From Zelopaecilomyces penicillatus (Eukaryota; Ascomycota; Sordariomycetes; Hypocreales; Pseudodiploosporaceae): 64,000 nucleotides of DNA. The notes under the pieces were generated by a model. It was not told the origin of the DNA, ran no database searches, and saw only the letters and a program-made list of their open reading frames with translations. This document shows positions 1 through 11,300 of this stretch, one piece after another. Within the stretch, counting starts at the first letter, position 1. Each line of letters starts with the position of its first letter. The stretch spans positions 3,906,001-3,970,000 of the forward strand of contig VCCP01000003.1 of NCBI GenBank assembly GCA_005765155.1, written 5' to 3'. Position numbers and translations under genes: made by a program.

Positions 1-1006
1 CAAACCAAAGCCTGCGAGTATTCCCGGTGGCCCCTCCGTTGGGTTCTTGTGCGGATACAAAACATAACGCATCGCTTTTGGCAACCTGCGACATGGATTC
101 AAAAGGGCACAAGATAAAAGTGCTTAACGGCTATCTTGTGACTTTGGGCCAGATGTGACGCTGAGGCATGTTGAGCCAGATGCCGTCCAAGACATGAGAA
201 GCAGGCACATGATTATCTGTTGTTGAACGCTGTCGCACGCCGTTCGACTTGACTGTACCTATTTACAAGGTATGCCCCGATTCTTTAATGTGCTTGCATA
301 CACTGATGGTACATGAGAACAATATCACTAATGACAGAGATCTAGGAGGAAAAGACCATATAGTCATTATCTCTTGGTACATGCTCTCCTGAAAGCAATG
401 GATGCGTGACTTGTGTAAATGCCCCCATCGTGACCCCTTTTTCGGGGATGTGCGAGCCCATCACGCGGACCACCAGACGTTATTAGTGGTGTTTTTAGGT
501 GATCAAGCGCCCAAAAAGACCCCTCGCCGCGGGGGGGGGGGGGGCATTTTGGGGGTTCATGCCCCAGTTATAGAGCGTTGGGTACCTGAGCATGGGAATG
601 ACGTCTCAATAACTTTAATATTAGCCGATGATGTCCCGGCACCTCGCGGAAACGTGGAATCATCAGGGTTGGGCTGGGGGCTGAGCCAACAGGGCAACAT
701 TGTTCACTTCGGACAGGACACTTGATAAGTTTTACCAGCAACATCTTTTTACTGCGAATGGATGCCAGTTGGACGCCATGTGTAGTCTGTAAATCTCTAT
801 ACTCACAGCGCAGAGTCCACCCACCAATGCCTTGATTGTCGAACGCTGAGGCCGCACCTCCTCCTTCGCCCGAATCTCCTTGAACTTCCCCAACCGGCTC
901 ACCAGCCTTGGGCCGCTCTCCCCCCATCGACCACCAACGCTTTCTCAGTCGACCAGCAGAGAGCGGGTGCAGATAGGAGTCATTACGGCCAAACGTCCTC
1001 GACAAT
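1..1006. other. Intergenic region and leader of the Ark1-like kinase gene
   Basis: No gene is supported here. The open frames on both strands have no recognisable domain. A run of 14 G lies at 531–544 and is followed by further G-runs, so the stretch is G-quadruplex-like. The last 200 bases are C-rich and look like the transcribed leader of the kinase gene that starts at 1007. Confidence 0.6.
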
Positions 1007-4000
1007 ATGACTTCTCACGGGCACCGCATGGCACCGCACTCGGCTCCCAGACACGCTGCCCACGGTGGCTACGGCGCTCCTATGGCCCAACCCGCTGCGG
1101 CACCTCCAGGCACATTCGCGCCGGGCACCAAGATCCAGATTGGCAGCCACCGTGTTCTCATACAAAAATATCTATCAGAGGGTGGTTTTGCCCACGTCTA
1201 CTTGGTGAAGCTTCCCAAGCCAATCGACGGCACCGACCTGGCCGTTCTTAAGAGAGTTGCCGTGCCTGATAAAGACTCGTTGCGGGGCATGCGCACCGAG
1301 GTCGAAACCATGAAGCGACTCAAGGGACACCGGCCTATTGTCACGTATATGGACTCACATGCGTCGGAGCTGCAAGGAGGGGGGTATGAAGTCTTCCTCC
1401 TGATGGAGTACTGCGACGGAGGCGGCCTGATCGACTTCATGAACACTCGCCTGCAGCACCGCCTGACCGAGCCCGAAATCATAAGCATTTTTACCGATAT
1501 AGCTGAGGGACTCGCCTGTATGCACTACCTGAAGCCAGCCCTCTTGCATCGAGACATCAAGGTCGAAAACGTACTCATCACCAACCGCGACAATGTTCGC
1601 CGGTTTAAACTCTGCGACTTTGGGTCCGCTTCGGCGCCCAAACCAGCCCCGACAACCGTGGTTGAGTGTCGCTTGATGGATGAAGACGTTCAAAAACACA
1701 CCACTTTGCAGTATCGAAGTCCTGAAATGGTTGATGTTTACCGAAAACAACCCATGAACGAGAAATCCGATATCTGGGCGTTGGGCGTTCTTCTCTACAA
1801 GCTTTGCTACTATACGACGCCATTTGAGGACCAGGGACAGCTGGCAATTCTGAATGCAAGCTTTAAATATCCCAGCCACCCAGTCTTTTCAGATAGACTA
1901 AAGATCCTGATAGGTATGGTATTACCAGCTGAAAACTTACGGTTGATGTTGACTAAAACTCCTTAGGCTCCATGTTGAAGGAGAGTATGCAGGCTCGACC
2001 CAACATCTATCAAGTACTGAAAGAAGCTTGCGCTATGCAGGGCCGAAAAGTCCCCATACCAGATGTAAGTGGTGGATCCAAGATGACTTATGAAATTGTT
2101 GCTAAATCGCCTCTCAGATATACTCAGAGCGCGGCCAGCCAGGTACGGGGTCAGGTGAATCGCTTCATTCGGGGGAAAAGAAGACACCGGCAGCGACTGT
2201 TGGGGCTGTCTTCTCAGCACCCACTCAGGAGAAGCAGCAGAGCATACCAGACGTTGTGCCTATGAGGCGCGGTCGGCCAACTGCATCACCATCCGCGGGC
2301 AAGTCAAGCCAGCCGCCAGCTCAACTACCATCAGCCAAAATCACACAGGGTGATCCGTTTGCAGCATTAGACTCAAAAACACTGCGGCCAGCTGAAGTAG
2401 ATGAATTGTCATCACGATTCCCTAGTTTGAATCAATTTTCCTTGTTACACAATCAAGGATCGTTTGACTTCAACCCCAGTTCCCCTCCCCTCATTTCGCA
2501 GGGCGACAAAGATTTAAACCAGAAACTCACAGAGAGGTTAGCCGAAGAAGCATTTGTCACCCCTCCAGCCGTTTCTGCAAATCCAAGTCCATCTCCTCGA
2601 CCTCAGTCCAACACACCAGCTGTATCGCCGGCCCTCAATGAAATTGGATCGAGACGTTCACTGTCGCCTTCGAAATTGGCAATCAGTCGAGCGCAATCAA
2701 TAATTAGGAGCCATCCCGAACTCCATGCAATCGCGAATCAAGCTGCTTCCTCAAAGTATGTTTCCACTGGAACGATGACAGACTTTTCCCCAAAAGTAAA
2801 GTCCAGAGATCTGGAGAAGCAGGGGCAGGCTATTGCAGCGATAGAACGCTCTCAAGAAGAAATGGAGAGTCGGGGCGGAGTAAATCAACGGGTGCCGTCC
2901 TTCCAGCATCAGTCAAGCCACGGCCGCCATTCAGGGTCACCCAAGGCACCGCAAGGTAATAACCGTCTTCCGATGGAGCCACCGAACCTAATAACCCAGT
3001 CTAATCTATCAAACCATCGGCAACGTCCAGCAAGTTCCACCTTTGAACCCGACACCTTGGAGTTCCTGCGTGAGAGGGAAAACGCCTCCATAGCGTCTAG
3101 CAGACCGGTTCCATCACTATCGCAACGCGCAGAAGTCACAGCACAGGATGATAGCAGTGACGGCTCTGATGACGAAGACTTCTTAAGAGGCACAGGATCT
3201 TCTAAGCGATATCGCGAAATGAGGGGCACAGAAGCAAAGGCCGAGGTTGTGTCATCCGCCGGGCCCAAGAATATGCTCATAGGCAAGTTCGGTGACGCAT
3301 TCAAGCGGTTTGAGAAGAACAAACCGGAAGAGTCGGATGATGGCCAAGAAGCTGCATTTGCCCGTAGGGATAAGGTGTCTAGCGTTTCATTACGTATTGA
3401 GAGCGCAGGAGCCCCTGACGGATCCGATGGGGCCATAATCTCTGAGGATGAGGATTGTCTATCCCCAGAGATGAGGCGCGAGATGGAGCGCCGCAAGTTG
3501 GCTGCAGAGGAAGCAAGAGTTGAAGCAGCACAGGCAGAGTATCGTAAACGTGTTGCGGAGGCAACGCCTGGCTCAAAACCCACACCCGGGCCAAAGCGGG
3601 TTGGCGGTGCTGCTCGTGCTGCCAGTATACAAAACCGGGTTCAAAGTTTGCTTAGCGAAGAGCAAAAGCCATCTGCTGTTCAACGAACGGCGCAGGGTTA
3701 TGGCAAGTACACAGACACAGCCGCGGCACCTAGCGAGGCCGAACGACCAACTCCCGAGATACGGCGTAAGCCAGTTACGATAGCAAGGCCAGGACAAGCC
3801 ACATCCGGGCCATCTTCTGGATCTCCAGCGCTTCCCCCTAAACCTCCGGGAAAGCCCTCTGCGCCTAAGAAGCCCGTTCATCTAAATAGCCTCCCGACAG
3901 GGGGACGGCCAGTTTCCCCCATCAAGTCTGCAAGGAGCAGTAGCCAGCGGCTCGAGCAGCTGGTGGCAGTCGACCTGCCGGGACGACAGAGGTTGGAAAT

Positions 4001-4115
4001 GACAGCACAGGAAAGAGACGACTACATTGAAGATTTTACGAAGCGCTTCCCAAGTGTTAGCGCGATAGAGATGGATCCACCTGGCAGTCGTGTCGGGGGA
4101 GGTTCTCGACGGTGA
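1007..4115 (+). CDS. ark1: Ark1/Prk1-family (NAK) serine/threonine kinase
   Basis: Predicted kinase of the Ark1/Prk1/Akl1 family (AAK1/GAK in animals), which phosphorylates endocytic coat and actin-patch proteins. Exons are 1007–1913, 1967–2064 and 2118–4115, with two 53-nt introns. The phases match and give 1000 residues. The kinase domain spans about residues 45–330: Gly-rich loop near 57–66 (SEGGFAHVYLV), candidate Lys 82, HRD at 181–183 within HRDIKVENVL, DFG at 204–206, and YRSPEM near 237. Across the second intron the protein reads IPDIYSER, a typical end of this family's kinase domain. The rest is long, Ser/Pro/Gln-rich and probably disordered. Near its end it has a proline-rich stretch (PALPPKPPGKPSAPKKP) like the SH3-binding tails of yeast Ark1/Prk1. 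The start is the first ATG before the domain. Family assignment is strong; one-to-one orthology is inferred. Confidence 0.93.
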
Positions 4116-4506
4116 TGTGTTTGAAGAAGCATGCAAATCGAGTTTCCAGCAATGATGAAAAATAATTAGACATCTCTGAGAGCATATATGGCGATAGATA
4201 TGGCGTGCATGATATTAAAAGTTACGAAGTTACGGTCGTTTTTCATTCCATATGTTTCCTCCAGCTTTGCAAAGTGATCAATAATATCTGTATACATTTG
4301 GGTAGGATGTGATGAAGTTGGCGGTACATTAGTACTAAAGCGGGGGTATGCATTTAAACTGTATGCAGCCCAGAAACACATTTATCTTATCTTATCTTAT
4401 CGGACATACCCATGATTTTTTTTCTACGAAAGCGTCTCAATACCAAGACCGCAGCATCTGATTTGTTTTGTACAAACTTACGACGCCAATCCCATCTATG
4501 AACAAA
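4116..4506. other. Spacer between the kinase gene and mak11
   Basis: About 390 bases that hold the 3' end of the kinase transcript and the mak11 promoter. Apart from the GATAA array at 4382–4401 I see nothing distinctive. Confidence 0.6.
4382..4401 (-). promoter_or_regulatory. Four tandem GATAA elements upstream of mak11
   Basis: TTATC occurs four times back to back on the plus strand, which is four perfect GATAA units on the minus strand. It lies about 105 bases before the mak11 start. GATAA fits the HGATAR core bound by fungal GATA factors such as AreA- and SreA-type regulators. It could also be a simple 5-bp microsatellite, so the regulatory role is inferred. Confidence 0.4.
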
Positions 4507-5958
4507 ATGGCCAAACGAAAGAGACAAGCCGCATCTGCCGCCGAGGCCACTCCAGACCCAAGCCTGAACAAAAAGTCAAAAAGCGTCGAGTTACCAGAAC
4601 GTCCTTCCGGCACAGCGATATCCGAAACCATACAAATTGTGGCGGGATCCTATGACCGAGTCCTCCATGGCATGACAGCAACTGTTGGAAAGAATGGAGA
4701 TGTGGAATTTGCAGATACCTTCTTGTTCAACGCGCACACATCTGCCATCCGTTGTGTTGCTGTGTCTCCCCCTTCAGCTCCAATCCCTGGCCAGACACAG
4801 AAGGTGTTGCTAGCCTCTGGCAGTACCGATGAGCGCATTCAAATCTACAACCTGTCGGCTCACCCGCCGAGCAGAAAAAGTCAAGAGCTTCTGGCAAATG
4901 TGGCACCCCGACCAATTCTCGAGAACCCCAAGAACCGAGAACTTGGAACACTGCTGCACCACGAATCGACAGTCACTGCCTTGCGGTTCCCTACACGATC
5001 AAAACTGCTATCTTCCAGCGATGACTCGACAATCGCTGTGACGCGCACACGAGACTGGTCAAACCTGAGCAGTATCAAGACACCTATACCAAACCCACAA
5101 GGCCGACCCAGCGGAGATACGGCAGCATTCGGCAGCACTCCCTCGGGTGTCAATGATTTTGCAATTCATCCCAGTATGAAGCTGATGATCAGTGTTGGCA
5201 AAGGCGAGAAGTGCATGCGGCTCTGGAATCTGGTGACGGGAAAAAAGGCTGGTGTTCTCAGCTTTGGCAGAGACATGTTGCAAGACGTTGGTGAAAGAAG
5301 GCACTCGACTGGCGAGGGCAGAAGAGTGGTCTGGGGAAGCGCGGACGGCGCGGACGAGTTTGCAGTAGGATTTGATCGCAACATCGTCGTATTTGGGATG
5401 GACAGTGTGCCGAAATGCCGAATCATGCCAACAACCAAGGTCAAGATCCACCAATTTAGCTACATCACGCTGGACGAAGAGTCTAATCAATCCTTGCTCG
5501 CTGTGGGGACCGAAGATGGCCGGATTGCCTTCTTCTCGACACAATCGGAAGACCTCTCGACACCAGAAGCACCAAGTGAGTCTAGAAGCAGAGAGCCAAC
5601 CCTGCCTTTGGCGAAGTTGGTCGGATATGTTGGCGGCGCCGCAGGGAGGATCAAGGAGTTTGCCATTTTGCCAAGCAAGGCGAACAGTGGGACGCTATAT
5701 TTGGTCGGGGCTAGCAGTGACGGCAAGATCAGAATGTGGACAATACGAGTGGAGGAGCTGCAGAAGGCCTGTAAAAAGCCAGCGGAAGAAAAGCCGATTG
5801 GCAAGCTGTCTGCGACATACGAGACTCAGAACCGCATCACCTGCATGACTGCATATTTGATGATTGCTCGACCCGACGGTGTGGAGGATAGCGAGGATGA
5901 GGCTGAAAGCGAGGGCGATGAGGACAATGACAATGACGATGATTCGGATAGCGAATAG
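4507..5958 (+). CDS. mak11: WD40 protein Mak11 (PAK1IP1 family), 60S ribosome biogenesis
   Basis: Single-exon gene for a nuclear/nucleolar WD40 protein. Yeast Mak11 and human PAK1IP1 act in 60S subunit assembly. The 483-residue product starts with a basic stretch (MAKRKRQ) suited to nuclear targeting. WD-like blades follow, including HTSAIRCVAV, LASGSTDERIQIYNL, HHESTVTALRF, SSSDDSTIAV, MRLWNLVTGKKAGVL and GASSDGKIRMW. The C terminus is a strongly acidic tail rich in Asp/Glu, common in nucleolar proteins. I chose the ATG at 4507 because it has A at −3 and G at +4. An in-frame ATG at 4498 would add three residues but has a poor context. The assignment rests on overall pattern, blade spacing and the acidic tail. 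Confidence 0.9.
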   Translation: MAKRKRQAASAAEATPDPSLNKKSKSVELPERPSGTAISETIQIVAGSYDRVLHGMTATVGKNGDVEFADTFLFNAHTSAIRCVAVSPPSAPIPGQTQKVLLASGSTDERIQIYNLSAHPPSRKSQELLANVAPRPILENPKNRELGTLLHHESTVTALRFPTRSKLLSSSDDSTIAVTRTRDWSNLSSIKTPIPNPQGRPSGDTAAFGSTPSGVNDFAIHPSMKLMISVGKGEKCMRLWNLVTGKKAGVLSFGRDMLQDVGERRHSTGEGRRVVWGSADGADEFAVGFDRNIVVFGMDSVPKCRIMPTTKVKIHQFSYITLDEESNQSLLAVGTEDGRIAFFSTQSEDLSTPEAPSESRSREPTLPLAKLVGYVGGAAGRIKEFAILPSKANSGTLYLVGASSDGKIRMWTIRVEELQKACKKPAEEKPIGKLSATYETQNRITCMTAYLMIARPDGVEDSEDEAESEGDEDNDNDDDSDSE

Positions 5959-8282
5959 GCTGGTGAGAAGAGAATAGGAAATAGCTAGGCAAAATGCCAC
6001 TAAATTCATAATACCGAGATTCTGACCTGTTTTTCGAAGGTGAAATGTAATCGTGCAATCATCTATATGCTCTAACTTGGCTTTGCAGATCGTCTATTGG
6101 TCCGATCTCTAGCCCGACAGTTTTGGATTTATGCACCTGTGACTTGGTCATCATGCTATCTTTGGGAGCGGCCATGAACCAAGTCTCTGAAGCCACACTT
6201 GAGATGGTTCTATTTTGCGTCACAATGACCAAGTTTGTCTTGAACGAGGAATGCAAGCGATTTTTGAGGCTAAAAGTGAAGCTAGTTCATCCATCGCTCA
6301 CGCATCAACTAAAATTGCCCTCTAATGATAGTAATTAGTGTATGCACACGGGCCGATGCAGATGAGCTGTCACAGCAATCCATTCTCATTTTCATTTACC
6401 AAGTTGGCAATCCAAGGGTATCAAGACCTTCCCCTCTCAACCAATGGCTAGTTGGATCCAAGGCCGATGAGAAGCCGACACATTGCGCGCATTGCAGGTT
6501 GCTTTTCGGCAGGGCTGGGTTACACCAAACTGGTGAGTTGAGTTTGATGAGTCCTCTTAAAGAGAGGTTGGAGCGCAAGCTTTCCCTCCCCCACCTGCTC
6601 TACTCGGCAATGATGGACACCCTCATTTTTTGGAAGCTCTCAGCTTCATTCGGTAGCCCCCAGGCTGATGATGCGCGACGCCACATGCGCATCTGCCTCC
6701 AATAGCCGTCGTCTAGCACTCAACAGCCCTGTGTATAGGAGAATAAGCAGGACATGGGGGTGAAGGGCAGATTGGTGGGGAGATTGATCGAGCTGCAAGC
6801 AGGGATTGAGGAGGACGACCACGACGAAAGGCACGCGAACTTGGAGATGGAATAGAGTCACATGTCACATGCGTGATAGCGTAATAGCACAGTGGTTTGA
6901 GAAGCAACCTGTAGGCTGTATGCACGTATGCATGGCTGAATATCTTGACGTTGGCGAAACGTAAAAAAAATAAGGTGTTTTCTTTCCCCTCCCCACACCC
7001 ACGGCCTTCCGTCATCCACACACCTCCGTCCACACACCTCTTGTCCAAGCGCTGAAGTCAAGGCGTGGGATTTTGTTGGGGTTGCCAATCCAGGGCCAAT
7101 CAATGGTCTGTCGTCGCGCAGCGAGTCGGGCCTGTCGATGAATAGCAGGCACGCAAGTTTCTTCATCGGAGCAAGCGGCGGACCTTGCGAGCTGCAGCTG
7201 CTGCAGCGGCACCATTGCCTTGGAACTGGGCTGAGACGCGGGGAGGGGTCCACGTATAGTACCGTTGGTGTAGCTCTTGTGTAAGGTAGGTATTAGGCAA
7301 TTGATGGAGAAAGGGGAGAAGCTGCAGACAAGGCAGTACAGTACGAAGTGCGAGATGCTGGACAGGCGATGCTCCTCCGTACAACGATGTGGTGCATGCG
7401 AACGCATGTGAAAGAGGCGAAAAAGAATACGAAATGACTTGGACGCGAGGGGAACAGTTGGGAAGGAGCTGGCACGGTAGGAATACAATTACACAACACC
7501 ACCATTCCGCAAAGTCTGTTTCCCTTCCTCTCCCTCCTACTATACTCATCCTTAATAGTGCATGTTGGTATCGTATCGACTTTACTTCGTTTACAGAGTG
7601 CAAAACGGCATCGTCCGCCCATTGACCAGCTCTAGCGCTGCGCCTCCGTGTCGCCGTCTGTGTCATCCCTCCACCCCCCGTTTTCCTGCCTGGGCTTTGT
7701 TGCATTACTTAGTCGGTAAACTTGCCGTCACTTGACGGTTTATTTTTCTGGGTCATTGTTAGCTTCACCGGCTGACGCCGCAGCCTCCACCGCGTGGCCG
7801 AAATTGCCCCAGAGAGCTTGCTTACACACAAAAAGTCAAGCAAGGGTGGACCAGCTTCTGGGGTGTGGGCGCGCTCCAATTCAGGACAAGAACGGGATAT
7901 TTCTCCCTTGGGGTTTCGTCTTTTGCCCTGAGCGCATCACGAGGCCACCAGCACGGCACAGATCTGTCTCGGCTTTAGTAACTGTTTCTTTTTGATTAAT
8001 ACGTTAGTGATTCCCTAGACTGTTCTTTTTGTCTTTTAGCATCTTCCCATTCTTCTCCACTCTCCACAGGCTCTTCTTTTTCTGACACTTCGCGGGCAGA
8101 ATCTTGCTTTGTTGTACGAATCGTCTTGACAACAAGGAATTGATCGACAGTTTCCTGACAGACTTACTGAGCCGTGTAAACGAAATATTGAATACCTAGA
8201 ATCGACCAACTAATCGAATTGGGCCTTGCAAGCTTCGAGACAACAGCCACCAACTTTCTTGGCATTGGGAAAATAAACAATC
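5959..8282. other. 2.3-kb intergenic region with the Insig promoter
   Basis: It contains short open frames on both strands but none with protein-like composition or splice support. From about 8030 the plus strand becomes C/T-rich, as expected for the transcribed leader of the Insig gene at 8283. Confidence 0.55.
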
Positions 8283-9613
8283 ATGGCGGACGACGGACCA
8301 ATCTTGATACGGCCAATCCCACGACGACCCTTCACACTCAAGCTCAAGAGTCCTACACCACCTCACGAAGATGACGAGCAAGATCATGACGGACATGATG
8401 GGGGCCTCTCACCCGATAGCTTACATCAAGACTGGTCAGCCGTGCGCTCTGCCGTTCGCTTTCTGGGCGCAGGCATGTCGCCTCCCGATTCCACGCCCTC
8501 CTTCAGTCGACCACAGTCCTCTATGAACCTTACATCTTCGACTTTGGCCGGCATATACTCGCCCACAACGTCTAATCAGGACCGCGACTTTGCGTATCGG
8601 AGCGAATTGAATACTCCGTGGGGCACCGGTTCGCAGACACCCGTAAGGCGGCGATCCAGCATTGACGAGAATACATTTCAGTTGATGCGTGATCGATCTC
8701 ACCTTACCCGGAGACGTTCATCATATAATACTGCCGAAACGGCAGCTGCGTTGGCCCAGCAGAATTCAGCTGCAACGAATACCAGTACAGCTGGATCGCT
8801 GATCTTGCGAGGCGCATTACTGTCTTTCCTTGGCATGGGATGTGGGGTGCTTCTCACACGGTTTCACAACGAACAGCGCCTGGTACCCTTGCCGGAGCGA
8901 AGCAGCATCATAATTCCGGGGAATAGCGGAAAATACCTTGCCCTTTGGGCCATTGGTGGCATTGCCTTGGGTGCTCTAATGCCTTGGTTCGACAGAGCTT
9001 GGGAGAACGCCTTTGGACCAGATTTGGACAGTGAGGAGACGATCGAGGATGACAATGCATCAAACAACAAAGATACCGTCTCGGGGACGGATTGGGCGCT
9101 GATGATGCGGGCGATAGGGGCGTTTGTTGGAATTGCATTTGCCATCGTAAGTTATTATGGAAGACGTGTGTGTCCCCACCCTTGAAGAACAAATGCTAAC
9201 GTCAAACTCCAAAACAACAGCGCAAAGTTGCATGGACGTCGAGTCTACAAATATCCGCATCGCTGGCACTGGTGAACCCTCTAATGTGGTGGCTCATCGA
9301 CCGATCCAAGCCAGGCTTCATCCTATCAGCCGCCTTTGGACTTATGGGATCCATTCTTCTACTAGGTGTGAATACGGATATGATGCCAAATCTATCTAGA
9401 TCGTTGATTCGGAGTAACTCGACAACCTTAAGGTGTGATACTCCTCCCCTTGAGCTTGCATTTGGCGGGCTTGTCAGCCAAGACACTGTCGAATCTGGCG
9501 TGTGGATGCTCAGCATACTCTTCTGTAGTTGTCTATGCTTTGGCAACATTGGTAGGAGGCTTGCATGGGACACTTCGACCGTATCAAAAGGCCGTTGGGG
9601 AGAGTTACATTGA
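8283..9613 (+). CDS. Insig-family ER membrane protein (sterol regulation)
   Basis: Fungal Insig-family protein (yeast Nsg1/Nsg2, fission yeast Ins1), an ER membrane protein that regulates HMG-CoA reductase in response to sterols. Exons are 8283–9146 and 9221–9613. The 74-nt intron has a GTAAGT donor and a GCTAAC branch point, and the product is 418 residues. The first ~160 residues are hydrophilic, Ser/Arg-rich and probably disordered, with RRRSS-type phosphorylation-like motifs. Six hydrophobic segments follow, matching the Insig core. They include GSLILRGALLSFLGMGCGVL, LALWAIGGIALGALMPWF, LMMRAIGAFVGIAFAI and, past the intron, LVNPLMWWLIDRSKPGFILS. The IDRSKPGF turn is the best family signature. 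The following FGLMGSILLLGV and WMLSILFCSCLCFGNIGRRL complete the set. Confidence 0.92.
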
Positions 9614-10193
9614 GCATATGTGGATGCTACCTTTCTCTGCTTCAGTTTCCTTTGTTCCCAGTGGGGAGAGCCCCATAATGGGCATCTCGGGCGTGAAATG
9701 TTGTACACTTAATTTACGGATGTGACATGGGATGTGATTTCTTATTTAAGCTAGGATTACTGGAGTTTGTTTTGGGGGGGCATCGGGATCTTCAGGTCCT
9801 TTTTCTTTGAGGGTCCGCATAAAGCGTGTACGTCAATTTGGCTGGGAAAGCGGGCGGGCGGGTGGTATACGAAGACTGAGCAAGGCCACGGCCAATAATT
9901 TTATCCCGACGGCCCTCGTATCTTGATGTATAGATGGCGTCGAGCTGGGAGGATATATAAATATGTCTATCTACATAATTTTCCCATGCATCAAACTCAA
10001 GTTGATTTTGAGCGTGTTTGTAGCAGTCATAAGCATTCCTCGCACGATGAGTTTTACTCAATTGGCATATTAATCTGCGAATAAACATGTGTAGACGGTC
10101 TTTTCATCGACAACTATGTTTTGTTGCTACCACTGTAAAATTGAGCTGGTTGGGGAGCGCTCGCTTGCTCGCTCAGTCGCAGCACTTTTATTT
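9614..10193. other. Convergent 3' intergenic region
   Basis: It lies between the ends of the Insig gene (plus) and the small minus-strand gene. The sequence is AT-rich with short runs such as a G-run near 9774. I see no gene. Confidence 0.55.
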
Positions 10194-10769
10194 TTATTTC
10201 GGCAAAGCTTCAACAACAGCTTTCGCTTTCCCACGGATCTCGGCGCCCAAGTCGACAGGGGGCAGGCCGAAGAGGGCGAGCATCTGGGGAGGTCCAGAAA
10301 TCATCTGGTCAATGGTGATGGAGCGAGTCAGGATGTCGTTCAAGACGGCCAGCGCAGCCTTTTCACCGGTGGCAGCTGGATTCAAGGTTTAATTAGATAT
10401 TTCCATTATTATTATTATTATTTTATTATATATCGTATGTCTGGTTGATTGTGTTTCGGTCTTTCTTCTAGAAAAAAAAAAGAGAGGTGGATGGGATGCG
10501 TAGAAGAGGTAAATAATTGAACATGCAAATGTAATTAACATACGGGTGTGCTTGGGGATCTGTTCCGGATGGCGCAGCTGCTTGCCGTCCTTGATATTGT
10601 CCAACTCCTCAGCCATGTACTTTGTCCGGTTAACAAAGTCCCAGATATAAAAGAGGCCCTTGTCTGGGTTCGTGGTGCTCCATTTCGGGTGTGCCTCAAT
10701 GGCTGTGAGGAACTCGGCGAGCTTGGTGGCCAGCACCTCGCGCTGAGCAGTGGAAGGGAGTCCAGGCAT
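10194..10769 (-). CDS. Small conserved-looking protein of unknown function
   Basis: Two-exon minus-strand gene with exons 10544–10769 and 10194–10375, encoding 135 residues. The 168-nt intron has a GTATGT donor and a CAG acceptor, and the phases match (1 nt + 2 nt). The product begins MPGLPSTAQREVLATKL and is a soluble, helix-rich protein with no signal peptide or membrane segment. The second exon runs from GEKAALAVLNDILTRS to the end. I do not recognise a named family. Amino-acid composition, clean splice sites and a bounded length make it look like a real conserved small protein. It ends tail to tail with the Insig gene; its own start is about 530 bases from the end of the GT2 gene. Function is unknown. 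Confidence 0.78.
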
Positions 10770-11300
10770 GGCTGGGGGGAGGAGAAGTGATGTTTTGCTG
10801 GGAGTAAATCCTGGGGAACGGTGGCGGCTGGTAAAATAAGGTAGCGTGATGTTTATGCTTGGAAACTTGTGACTGGTAAACGTTTCGCGTCGAAAGAAAT
10901 AAAGAGAAACGCCAGGTCGTGAATCAATTCTGCACACCCACCCATTCAACGTCATGTCGTTACAGTTTGCGGGGCTCTCGAAGATGCCCCACCCCCACAC
11001 CGTGTCACTTTCGTGCTTCAGATATCCACTAACACGCAGATAGTACTTCCGTTTACATTTGACTGATATTAAACAGAATAAAGCATGGGTGCCAGCTAAT
11101 ATAACTCGTTCATATTATAGTATTTCTAATCCGAAATACCACCTGTATGTAATCGCTTTCTAAAATAATGTCTGTCTATATGTTATGCAAAATAGGTATG
11201 CGTCTATCGCTTCATCACAATTATGTCATTAGTAAACCATGGGTAAACCCACGAAGAAAAAGAAAAGAAAAAGGGATCAAAGCCCATTACATCTTCACAA
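10770..11300. other. Spacer between two minus-strand genes
   Basis: It contains the promoter of the small protein gene and the 3' end of the GT2 gene. It becomes AT-rich toward 11100. No other feature is seen. Confidence 0.55.

Noticed and set aside
402..725. 107-codon frame before the kinase gene
   Set aside because: It includes the G14 tract read as Gly codons and shows no protein features.
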